NCBI RefSeq assembly: GCF_021647475.1
Contig: NZ_JAKIUR010000081.1
Span: 1 to 8,384, forward strand
Reading direction: 5' to 3'
DNA from: Lutibacter sp.
GTDB lineage: Bacteria; Bacteroidota; Bacteroidia; Flavobacteriales; Flavobacteriaceae
Length of the DNA: 8,384 nt
The notes beneath the pieces were generated by a model. That model did no database searches, was not told the DNA's origin, and worked only from the letters and a program-made list of their open reading frames with translations. This document shows positions 1 through 6,181 of this stretch, in pieces. Positions within the stretch are counted from its first letter, which is position 1; the number at the start of each line of letters is the position of its first letter. A program made the position numbers and the translations under genes.

Positions 1-480
1 CTGTATCGAAGTCCAGGGATAATTGCGTCTAATTGTAAAAATTAAGAGAAAAACAATATTAAAATGAACTTCAAAGACAAAAAAAGAAGTGAAAATTACA
101 TTTTTTGACAAAAACCAATCTAAAATTCATCTAAAACTTGGATTGGTGAAATTTGTTGAATTTTGCAACGGTCTTAGGTTGTTTAAACTTGTTTGTAATT
201 GTACTTTTGTTAATTCAATCATCTCTCTTGTTTATTTAAGTTATTCCTAACTTCAAATTTATTAGTTGAGATGATTGTTTGTACAGATCAGACACACTTT
301 TTTGGACGGTATCGAAAATTATTGGAATGTATATTTTGGAATCATAGAAAATGTAAAAATTGCACTTGACAAAGCGAGTATTGAAATTTCATATCTCAAA
401 TGTATTAGTTTGAAATTTAAAATATCACTCCGACTTTATTGGGGGCTAAACTACTCATCAAGTGGAGATAAAAAAATAAC
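1..480. other. gene-poor left flank, no convincing coding region
   Basis: No frame on either strand gives a recognisable protein over these 480 bases. The sequence is AT-rich with frequent stops. It contains a plausible plus-strand flavobacterial promoter (179-209), an imperfect direct repeat (TCAAATTTATTAGTTGA at 253-269 and TCAAATGTATTAGTTTGA at 396-413), and a short inverted repeat ACCAATC/GATTGGT around 114-146. An open frame from a TTG at 275 to 520 runs antisense into the 3' end of tsaB and has no family-like pattern, so I do not call it. The first 45 bases could be the tail of a gene lying outside the window, but nothing supports a choice of frame. Confidence 0.6.
179..209 (+). promoter_or_regulatory. 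candidate flavobacterial promoter
   Basis: TTG at 179-181, a 20-nt spacer, then TACTTTTG at 202-209 fit the Bacteroidota -33/-7 pattern (TTG or TTTG, about 19 nt, TAnnTTTG). No credible gene follows. It could fire into a non-coding or relict segment, or be a chance match in AT-rich DNA. Confidence 0.3.
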
Positions 481-490
481 TTATTTTTTT
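470..490 (-). terminator. weak AT-only hairpin at the end of tsaB
   Basis: AAAAAAATAA (470-479) and TTATTTTTTT (481-490) are inverted repeats around one central base, overlapping the tsaB stop codon. On the minus strand the hairpin leaves a run of seven T. Because the stem has only A-T pairs it would be a weak terminator, and it is the only candidate seen downstream of tsaB. Confidence 0.3.
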
Positions 491-1152
491 GAAGTAGTTA
501 TCAAAAAATCTTTTAAATAAAAAGGTTCAAAATAAGCAACATCTTCAAATTCCTGATTTTTAAATTTGGAATAAGATAAACTTGCCATTTCATTTGCCGA
601 AGGAAATTTATTCTCTATAAAAAATGCGTTTTTATGGGTGATTATTTCTTTACATTTTGCAGCTCCATCTCCTAAAAAATAAACCGTTTTTTCTTTTAAA
701 TAATCTAAAAAAGAATCAGCAGTAACAATTTCAGCTTTAACTTCTCTAATTTGCTCATTTTTTTTAGTAAAAACACTGCTATAAACTTCCATTCTTCTAG
801 CATCTAATAACGGAATTTTAATGCCGTTTTCAATGGTAACTGTCATAGCTAAAGCTTGTAACGTATCTGTAGCAATTAACGGAATATCCAATGCAAAACA
901 AATGCCTTTTGCTGTAGAAACTCCAATTCTTAAACCTGTATAAGAACCAGGGCCTTTACTAACTGCAACAGCTTTTAAATTTTCAAAATTAATCTTTGCC
1001 TTTTCTAAAACAATTTTAATAAATTCATGTAATTTTTCGGCATGAGAATAATTTCCATCGTTTAATTCTTGCAAGGCAATGGTTTTTCCATTTTTTACAA
1101 TACTTACCGAACAGTTTTTAGTTGCCGTTTCAATATTTAGAATATACGTCAA
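481..1152 (-). CDS. tsaB: tRNA threonylcarbamoyladenosine biosynthesis protein TsaB
   Basis: TsaB is the non-catalytic partner of TsaD. With TsaE it forms the cytoplasmic complex that moves the threonylcarbamoyl group made by TsaC onto A37 of ANN-decoding tRNAs (t6A), an essential modification in most bacteria. The 223-residue length is normal. Visible family marks are the N-terminal strand YILNIETATKNCSVSI (residues 3-18), the signature SKGPGSYTGLRIG (65-77), and YLKDF near the C terminus (212-216). The start is TTG at 1150-1152: an in-frame TGA lies upstream, there is no ATG between, and starting here restores the usual M-x-Y-I-L-N-I-E-T beginning. A -7 box sits about 20 nt upstream, and the tolC terminator separates it from the gene before, so it is probably its own transcription unit. 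Confidence 0.95.
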   Translation of the reverse strand: MTYILNIETATKNCSVSIVKNGKTIALQELNDGNYSHAEKLHEFIKIVLEKAKINFENLKAVAVSKGPGSYTGLRIGVSTAKGICFALDIPLIATDTLQALAMTVTIENGIKIPLLDARRMEVYSSVFTKKNEQIREVKAEIVTADSFLDYLKEKTVYFLGDGAAKCKEIITHKNAFFIENKFPSANEMASLSYSKFKNQEFEDVAYFEPFYLKDFLITTSKK

Positions 1153-1171
1153 TTCAAATTTATTTATAGTG

Positions 1172-1179
1172 CAAAGATA
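1172..1179 (-). promoter_or_regulatory. -7 box of the tsaB promoter
   Basis: On the minus strand the bases read TATCTTTG, an exact match to the Bacteroidota -7 consensus TAnnTTTG, ending 19 bases before the TTG start of tsaB. No good -33 TTG is seen at the expected spacing, since the upstream DNA is the tolC terminator. It implies a leader of roughly 15 nt. Confidence 0.5.
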
Positions 1180-1199
1180 CTTATTTCAAATTAGCCTAT

Positions 1200-1234
1200 A
1201 AAAAAACATTCAACCAATATTGATTGAATGTTTT
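1200..1234 (-). terminator. rho-independent terminator of tolC
   Basis: The arms AAAACATTCAA (1203-1213) and TTGAATGTTTT (1224-1234) are perfect 11-bp inverted repeats with a 10-nt loop. On the minus strand they end in seven T (1200-1206). The hairpin starts about 20 bp after the tolC stop and sits just upstream of the tsaB promoter box, so it marks a transcription-unit boundary. Confidence 0.8.
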
Positions 1235-1254
1235 AAAGTATTTACAATAAAAAC

Positions 1255-2625
1255 CTATTCAATTACAATAGGAATGCCGTAATAATATTCTAATAATTTA
1301 GTTCTAAACACAAAATTATATTTTGCATTTACCATAGATGATTTTGCACCAACTAACCGATTTCTAACTTGGTCAAAATCGAAAAAATTCATTACTCCAG
1401 AATTATAACTTTCCTGTGCATTTTTAAAAGATTCATTTTGTGCATCTAAAGATTTTTTTGCTGCAACATATTGGTTTAAAGAAGCTTTTGCATCAGCATA
1501 TGCTTTTTCAATGCTTTCCCTCAATTTCAATTTTTTATCTAACAATTGTAGGTCTGCTTTATCTTGATTTATTTTAGTTCTGTTAACATTTACTTTAGTT
1601 TGAAACCTATTAAAAATTGGAATACTTAAAGAAAATCCTAAGTTATAACCTAAATTATCACTTAACTGTTGACTAAAACCATTAGGAATAGTAACTGGTA
1701 AATTGGTGTTTGGGTCTATTATAACTCTAACATCTTTTTGACCTTGACTATGCTGATAACCTGTACCTAAACCAGCACCAAACGTAAGTGAAGGATAATA
1801 GCTTGCTTTTGCAATAGCAACGGAAAGGGCTGCATTATCCACTGCTATTTCTGCACTTTGTATTTCTGGTAAAATGGTTTCTGCTTTATTAAAAATAGCA
1901 TCAGTATCATTATAAATTAATGATGCTGAATTAATGTTTAATTTAACATCTTCCACATCAAATCCTTTATTAGTAATATGGAGTAATTGAGATAAATTCA
2001 ACAAAGCCAAATCTAAACTATTCTGAGCATTGGTAAGTTTTTCATCATTACTAGCTTTACTTGCTTCAGATTCCAATAAAGCTGCTTTTGCACTAGATCC
2101 TGCCGCTACTAAATCCTTTGATTTTTGAACTTGGTTTTTACTTATCTCAACCTGATCTTGAGCAATAATGATATTTTCTTTAGCCAGAAGCACATTTAAA
2201 TAAGAATTAACCACAAACAACATAATGTTATTTTTATTTTCCTGCAAATCAAAACCTGCAGCTTCTAGTTCCTTTTTAGCTTGTTGTAGATTATTTCTAT
2301 TCCTAAATCCATTAAACAATGTTACTCCGGTATTTAAACCAAAATTATTTGATCTTGAATCTCTAGAAATACGTCCACCGTCAATATCAATAAAAGATCC
2401 AAAATTATAACTCTGAGATGCCGAAGCATTTAGAGATGGATAAAAATTACCTTTTGCAGAAGTGATATTTTGTTCTACTAATTTAGTATTAAGTTCTTGT
2501 TGTTTTATAGAAATATTATTGTCTAAAGCATAATTAACACATTCTTGAAGTGTCCATGTTTTTTTTTGTGCGTTAACATTAATTAAAAATAATAATGCTA
2601 AAACACTTACAAATTTAGTTCTCAT
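1255..2625 (-). CDS. TolC-family outer membrane efflux protein
   Basis: This is an outer-membrane channel of the OEP/TolC family, whose members form trimeric beta-barrel plus alpha-helical tunnels that export drugs, metals or proteins with an inner-membrane pump and a periplasmic adaptor. At 456 residues the length is typical. Residues 1-19 are a signal peptide ending in NVNA before Q20. The two family repeats are visible. Each has a barrel stretch opening with YPSL (62-65 and 277-280) and a second strand ending in a phenylalanine turn (LFNGF at 103-107, IFNRF at 337-341), followed by long heptad-like helices (about 110-215 and 345-440). The conserved N-terminal helix WTLQECVNYALDNN is at 24-37. 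No adaptor or pump gene is in the window, so the substrate is unknown. It lies 86 bp after the CxxC protein gene with no clear terminator between, so it may be read with the oxidase assembly genes. Confidence 0.9.
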   Translation of the reverse strand: MRTKFVSVLALLFLINVNAQKKTWTLQECVNYALDNNISIKQQELNTKLVEQNITSAKGNFYPSLNASASQSYNFGSFIDIDGGRISRDSRSNNFGLNTGVTLFNGFRNRNNLQQAKKELEAAGFDLQENKNNIMLFVVNSYLNVLLAKENIIIAQDQVEISKNQVQKSKDLVAAGSSAKAALLESEASKASNDEKLTNAQNSLDLALLNLSQLLHITNKGFDVEDVKLNINSASLIYNDTDAIFNKAETILPEIQSAEIAVDNAALSVAIAKASYYPSLTFGAGLGTGYQHSQGQKDVRVIIDPNTNLPVTIPNGFSQQLSDNLGYNLGFSLSIPIFNRFQTKVNVNRTKINQDKADLQLLDKKLKLRESIEKAYADAKASLNQYVAAKKSLDAQNESFKNAQESYNSGVMNFFDFDQVRNRLVGAKSSMVNAKYNFVFRTKLLEYYYGIPIVIE

Positions 2626-2711
2626 TAGCTATTTGGTGAGTTTTTGGTTAAATATATTCATAAGACGATTAAATTTATCATTTGTTACACAGTAATCCTC
2701 TTATAGAAATG

Positions 2712-2921
2712 TTAAATTTTATGTTTCCTGATTCTTCTTATTAAAAAGAAAACTAATCCCCCAACCAATAAATATGGAAAAACCATTAAATAAAGTATTC
2801 CTGTGTTTAACCCTTCAGCCTGTGAAGGATTACCGCTTTCAACTACAGCACGGCACATGGCACATTGTGCATTTGAAATTTGAAAACTTAGAAGAACAAA
2901 TATGATAATAATTTTTTTCAT
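2712..2921 (-). CDS. small CxxC membrane protein of unknown function, linked to oxidase assembly
   Basis: A 69-residue protein: a lysine-rich start and hydrophobic signal peptide (MKKIIIIFVLLSFQISNA, 1-18), then Q-CAMC-RAVVESG with a CxxC pair at residues 20 and 23, one transmembrane helix (about 43-63), and a basic tail RRIRKHKI. The predicted form has the CxxC near the exported N terminus and the tail in the cytoplasm. The frame stays open further upstream to 2987, but I choose the ATG at 2921. It gives a proper signal peptide, and its ATGA overlaps the stop of the ctaM gene, which implies translational coupling. I believe similar proteins are common in Bacteroidota beside SCO and DUF420 genes, but I know of no assigned function. 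Position and exported CxxC suggest a thiol or copper/heme-delivery accessory of the oxidase; this is inference. Confidence 0.8.
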   Translation of the reverse strand: MKKIIIIFVLLSFQISNAQCAMCRAVVESGNPSQAEGLNTGILYLMVFPYLLVGGLVFFLIRRIRKHKI

Positions 2922-3442
2922 GAATGAAGGTAATATGGTGAAATCAAAATATAAACCAAGACTCCTGAAATTGCAACATATAACCAAAGTGGAAATGTAT
3001 ATTTAGCTATTTTTTTATGCAACTCAATATTATTAGTAATTGCTCTTACATAAGTGATTAATACAAAAGGAATAACAATTATAGATAATAGGATATGTGA
3101 AATCAACAATACGAAATATATAGTTCTTATAGCTCCTTCTCCTCCATATTTTGTAGCATTTGAAGTCATATGATAAAGTACATACAATAGTAAAAACAAT
3201 ATTGAAAATACAATTGCTGTTTTCATTAATTTTTTATGAAGTTCTATTTTTTTTGATTTTACAGACCAAAAAGCAATTATAAGTAATATAGCTGTAAATG
3301 CATTAATACTTGCATAAATTGGAGGTAAAAATACAGGTAATTTTACATTTAATTTTACACTAAATAAAACTGCAATAACAACTGGAATTGCAATGGATAA
3401 AACAATAATCCAAGTATTATATTTGTTAGTATTTTTCTGCAT
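2918..3442 (-). CDS. ctaM: DUF420 membrane protein, CtaM-like cytochrome oxidase assembly factor
   Basis: An integral membrane protein of 174 residues with about five predicted helices (roughly 10-30, 42-62, 74-92, 107-131, 148-170). It has histidines typical of DUF420: H69 in ELHKK, H91 in YHMTS, H116 in ISHILLS, and H142 in a second ELHKK. In Staphylococcus aureus the DUF420 protein CtaM is required for function of the aa3-type oxidase, and DUF420 genes often sit beside SCO and oxidase genes. That agrees with the neighbours here. Its ATG overlaps the SCO stop codon by one base (TAATG) and its own stop overlaps the next start (ATGA), so it is translated as part of a coupled operon. The exact biochemical step is not known; involvement in heme or copper insertion is inference. 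Confidence 0.85.
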   Translation of the reverse strand: MQKNTNKYNTWIIVLSIAIPVVIAVLFSVKLNVKLPVFLPPIYASINAFTAILLIIAFWSVKSKKIELHKKLMKTAIVFSILFLLLYVLYHMTSNATKYGGEGAIRTIYFVLLISHILLSIIVIPFVLITYVRAITNNIELHKKIAKYTFPLWLYVAISGVLVYILISPYYLHS

Positions 3443-4068
3443 TATTCTTTTAATAAAATAGTAATATCTTCCTTTATTTTATAAATTTCTTTTGGATTTA
3501 AACCATCATAAAATGCAATAGGATTTCCATATTTATCAACTCGTGAACGTATATTTCCGTTTTTATCAACCAAAGCAAACATTCCTGAATGTTCAAAACC
3601 ACCTTCAGCATTGCTATTTACACCTGCATATAAGGTAAATCCGTTATTTGCTAAATTATAAATAGCATCTTGTTTTCCTGTTAAAAAATTCCAATTTTTT
3701 AATATTGCACCGTGTTTTTTTGCATATTCTTTTAATATTTGTGGCGTATCGTGTTTTGGATTTATACTAAAAGAAGCAATTCCGAAATTTGGATTTCCAA
3801 AAAATTCATCTTGAATAGTTACCATGTTTTTATTCATTTTAGGACAAATAGTAGGGCAAGTTGTAAAAAAGAATTCCACTACGTAAACTTTATTTTTATA
3901 AAATTCATTGGTAATAATTTTTCCATTTTGATTGGTAAATTTAAAATTAGGTACTTTACCAATGGTAACCAATTTGGGAGTTTTAAATTTGGCTACAATT
4001 TTAGGAATAGCATAAATTCCAAATATTAAAATAATAAAAGCGACACCTACGTATGAATATTTTTTCAT
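3442..4068 (-). CDS. SCO1/SenC family copper chaperone for cytochrome c oxidase
   Basis: SCO proteins are membrane-anchored thioredoxin-fold chaperones that deliver copper to, or reduce, the CuA site of oxidase subunit II on the outer face of the inner membrane. This 208-residue protein has one N-terminal anchor (about 5-22) and then the SCO domain. The copper-binding CxxxC is at C71 and C75 (FFTTCPTICPKM), and the third ligand is H160 in GGFEHSGMFALVD. The NPKHDTP segment (103-109) and the DKNGNIRSR strand after the histidine are also typical. All three metal ligands are present, so it should be functional. It follows the ligand-less SCO-like gene with a one-base gap and overlaps ctaM by one base. 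Confidence 0.95.
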   Translation of the reverse strand: MKKYSYVGVAFIILIFGIYAIPKIVAKFKTPKLVTIGKVPNFKFTNQNGKIITNEFYKNKVYVVEFFFTTCPTICPKMNKNMVTIQDEFFGNPNFGIASFSINPKHDTPQILKEYAKKHGAILKNWNFLTGKQDAIYNLANNGFTLYAGVNSNAEGGFEHSGMFALVDKNGNIRSRVDKYGNPIAFYDGLNPKEIYKIKEDITILLKE

Positions 4069-4069
4069 T

Positions 4070-4717
4070 TTAATAATTATTTTTATTACGTCGTTTTTTT
4101 TCTTCTGATTTTTTGTATTGATAATAAATAATATCTATATCATCTTTCATTTTATTTTTTAAAACTGCAACAGAGTTCATATTATAACCGTATAATTTTC
4201 CGTTAGTTGCATCTTCATCATCTTTTCTACCTCGTAATCTCAATTTTTTATCAATTATAAAAGCATTTGAAGAATACAAATCTTGATTTAAGCTATCAGG
4301 AACTTTAAAACTTTTATAAATTTTTTGAATGCTATCAGAAGATGTAAAAATAAAATGCCAATTTTTAAGATTGGTATATAAACCTAATTGCTTAATTACC
4401 TTTTTATAATCTTCATTTGTTTCCTTTGGAAATAAAGCAACTACTTGAAAAAAAGGTTTTTGATAATACCGTTTATAAATAACTTCATTTAGATTTAGCA
4501 ACCCTGTTTTAGCATTGTTGACATTTTTACCTGGAAAACAAACAATAGAAAATTTATTTGTAAAAGTTGTTGATTTATTGGTTTTTAATTGATTAACATT
4601 AGTAACTTTTTCTGTTAAAATTGGTAAATTAGAATACTTATAAATTCCTTCAGATAAGAAAATATAAAATACTAATGGTAAAACAAATAATATAAAAAGT
4701 ATCCAGAATTTTTTCAT
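4070..4717 (-). CDS. SCO-like membrane-anchored protein lacking the copper-binding residues
   Basis: 215 residues: one N-terminal membrane anchor (about 4-21), a domain that looks SCO/thioredoxin-like, and a strongly basic C-terminal tail (about 202-213). The resemblance to the adjacent SCO protein is by eye. NLKNWHFIFTSSDSI (116-130) matches the SCO segment around KNWNFLTGKQDAI, and NAFIIDKKLRLRGR (151-164) matches MFALVDKNGNIRSR. The strand that should lead into CxxxC reads FSIVCFPGKNVNNAK, so neither ligand cysteine is present (C60 is a different position), and a tyrosine stands where the ligand histidine would be. It therefore probably does not bind copper as SCO does. It may be a partner or scaffold for the canonical SCO encoded one base downstream; that role is inference. 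It is the first gene after the oxidase terminator. Confidence 0.75.
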   Translation of the reverse strand: MKKFWILFILFVLPLVFYIFLSEGIYKYSNLPILTEKVTNVNQLKTNKSTTFTNKFSIVCFPGKNVNNAKTGLLNLNEVIYKRYYQKPFFQVVALFPKETNEDYKKVIKQLGLYTNLKNWHFIFTSSDSIQKIYKSFKVPDSLNQDLYSSNAFIIDKKLRLRGRKDDEDATNGKLYGYNMNSVAVLKNKMKDDIDIIYYQYKKSEEKKRRNKNNY

Positions 4718-4735
4718 ACGTATTGCAAAAAAACA

Positions 4736-4760
4736 AAAAAGGCGGTTAACAACCGCCTTT
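4736..4760 (-). terminator. strong intrinsic terminator after oxidase subunit IV
   Basis: AAAGGCGGTT (4738-4747) and AACCGCCTTT (4751-4760) form a perfect 10-bp stem with a 3-nt loop, containing one of the few GC-rich runs outside the tRNAs. On the minus strand it is followed by six T, one G, then seven more T. It lies about 20 bp after the subunit IV stop and about 18 bp before the next start codon. Confidence 0.9.
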
Positions 4761-4779
4761 TATCTATAAATATTTTCTA

Positions 4780-5133
4780 TTAGTAATTCCATTTAGTTAA
4801 TGGACCTAACACGTTATGTATATATTCTCCTTCTATTAATAACAAAGCAGTTAAATAAGCAATTAAAAAAAACGCAGTCCATACTACTGCTCTTCTCAAA
4901 CTCTTTTTTTCATTTGCCATATGCATAAAAAACCAAACAATATAATAGGCTTTTACCAAGGTTAAAATTATAAAAATAAGGTTTAATAAATTAGTTCCTA
5001 AAAATTTTGTTAAGTATAAAAAATCAGGTTTATCAATTCCTAAAAAAACTTCAACACCTGTTATTACAGAAAGTATTATAAATACTTTCCAAATTAATTT
5101 AGTATGCGATGTATATTCTTGTGTATGTGTCAT
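4780..5133 (-). CDS. cytochrome c oxidase subunit IV family protein
   Basis: A 117-residue, three-helix membrane protein (about 13-32, 47-70, 80-101) of the small prokaryotic oxidase subunit IV family (CyoD/CtaF-like). Visible marks are a glutamate in helix 1 (GVEVF, 27-31), the motif KAYYIVWFFMHM (61-72) at the end of helix 2, and a basic loop before helix 3. This subunit is thought to stabilise or help assemble the heme-copper oxidase core and has no catalytic residues. It is the last gene of the oxidase operon, starting 10 bp after the subunit III stop, and is followed by a strong terminator. Confidence 0.88.
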   Translation of the reverse strand: MTHTQEYTSHTKLIWKVFIILSVITGVEVFLGIDKPDFLYLTKFLGTNLLNLIFIILTLVKAYYIVWFFMHMANEKKSLRRAVVWTAFFLIAYLTALLLIEGEYIHNVLGPLTKWNY

Positions 5134-5143
5134 AAGTTATTTT

Positions 5144-6124
5144 TTAAATTAAGTAGAAGAATGTGAATACAAATACCCAAACCAAATCAACAAAATGCCA
5201 ATATAATCCAACTTTTTCAACCATTTCATAACTTCCTCTACGTTCATAAGTCCCTAAAATAACATTAAAGAAAATTATTATATTAATGGTTATTCCTGTA
5301 AAAACATGGAATCCATGAAACCCTGTAATAAAGAAAAAGAAATCTGCAAAAGTGGTTTTACCGTATTCATTAACCTTTAAGTTTGCTCCTTTTACAACTG
5401 CTTTTGCTCGTTTTAAAAAAAACATTGCTTTATCTCTAGGGATAATAATTTTTTGTTTGGTATCTAAATTTAATTGCTCAGTTCTTATGGTTATCTCTGG
5501 ATGAGATTTAAATCCTTCAATTACTTCATTTACAGAAAAAGGAGGTAACTTACTCCCACTCATAAACCATAATCCCTTAGCTCTGTTAAGTTGTACTCTT
5601 TCTCTATTAGAATGTATTGCAAATTTATCTAAAGCAATTTGATGTCCTGTTTTATCTACAAACTGAATAATTTTACCATCTTTTAGTTGTATTGCCCCAT
5701 ATTCTCCTTTAATAAATGTTTTCCATTCCCAAGCCTGAGAACTTAAAAATATTAATCCTCCAATAATGGTAAACAACATATAAATGGTAACCTTATCTTT
5801 TTTCATTTGATGACCAGCATCTACAGCTAACACCATAGTTACAGAAGATAAAATTAAAATAAAGGTCATAAATGCAACATAATACATTGGTGCATTTACG
5901 CCATGTAAAAACGGAACATGAGTAAAAACCTCATCAGCAATTGGCCAAGATTCAATGTATTTAAAACGAGTTAAACCATAACCTCCAAGAAAAGCGGAAA
6001 AAGTTAAGGCGTCAGATAAAATAAAAAACCACATCATAAGCTTTCCATAACTTGCTCCAAGAGGTTTATTTTTACCTCCATCCCAAGTAGCCTGATTGGT
6101 TTCAGTAGCTGTTGTTACTTCCAT
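5144..6124 (-). CDS. cytochrome c oxidase subunit III with a large extra loop
   Basis: Subunit III supports proton uptake and stability of the aa3-type oxidase and contacts subunit I. At 326 residues this one is far longer than the roughly 200 residues of five-helix bacterial forms. Helices lie at about 28-50, 78-102, 112-131, 262-290 and 304-325. Family motifs are WFFILSDALTF (32-42; D38 stands where mitochondrial subunit III has its DCCD-reactive Glu), WEWKTFIKG (132-140), FITGFHGFHVFTG (265-277) and YWHFVD (308-313). The extra length is a hydrophilic block at about 141-256 between helices 3 and 4. Positive charges in the loops at 107-111 and 294-296 place those loops in the cytoplasm, so the block should face the periplasm. 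A TATTTTTG box at 6163-6170 could give it an additional promoter. Confidence 0.93.
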   Translation of the reverse strand: MEVTTATETNQATWDGGKNKPLGASYGKLMMWFFILSDALTFSAFLGGYGLTRFKYIESWPIADEVFTHVPFLHGVNAPMYYVAFMTFILILSSVTMVLAVDAGHQMKKDKVTIYMLFTIIGGLIFLSSQAWEWKTFIKGEYGAIQLKDGKIIQFVDKTGHQIALDKFAIHSNRERVQLNRAKGLWFMSGSKLPPFSVNEVIEGFKSHPEITIRTEQLNLDTKQKIIIPRDKAMFFLKRAKAVVKGANLKVNEYGKTTFADFFFFITGFHGFHVFTGITINIIIFFNVILGTYERRGSYEMVEKVGLYWHFVDLVWVFVFTFFYLI

Positions 6125-6162
6125 ATAAAAGTTAGTTTTTGATTTTTTAGTTATAGTTGAGC

Positions 6163-6170
6163 CAAAAATA
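6163..6170 (-). promoter_or_regulatory. possible internal -7 box before the long subunit III gene
   Basis: On the minus strand TATTTTTG matches TAnnTTTG in the 57-bp gap between the two subunit III genes, the widest gap in the oxidase operon. There is no TTG at -33 (TTA at the expected place), so it is weak and may be chance. Confidence 0.3.
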
Positions 6171-6181
6171 CATTTTTTTTA

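Noticed and set aside
1..45. Possible tail of an upstream plus-strand gene (open to a TAA at 43-45), or a minus-strand gene leaving the window
   Set aside because: Fourteen codons in one frame, and similar short open stretches in others, give no basis for choosing one.
114..146. Inverted repeat ACCAATC/GATTGGT as a possible operator or terminator
   Set aside because: Seven bases with a long AT-rich loop and no T tract is within chance for this composition.
275..520. Plus-strand open frame of 81 codons starting at TTG
   Set aside because: It overlaps the 3' end of tsaB in antisense, lacks an ATG and any recognisable domain pattern, and its composition looks like translated AT-rich non-coding DNA.
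2225..2410. Plus-strand open frame inside tolC
   Set aside because: It is antisense to a well-supported gene, with no promoter or family features.
2649..2656. TATATTTA upstream of tolC as a -7 box
   Set aside because: It misses the final G of TAnnTTTG and has no TTG at the -33 position, so I did not list it as a promoter.
2683..2696. GTTAC/GTAA short hairpin between the CxxC gene and tolC as a terminator
   Set aside because: The stem has only about four pairs and no T run on the minus strand.
2922..2987. Longer form of the small CxxC protein starting at 2987
   Set aside because: The extra 22 residues lie inside ctaM, would precede and spoil the signal peptide, and the ATGA overlap at 2918-2921 marks the natural start.
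3739..4029. Plus-strand open frame inside the SCO gene
   Set aside because: It is antisense to a gene with clear catalytic motifs and looks like a shadow frame.
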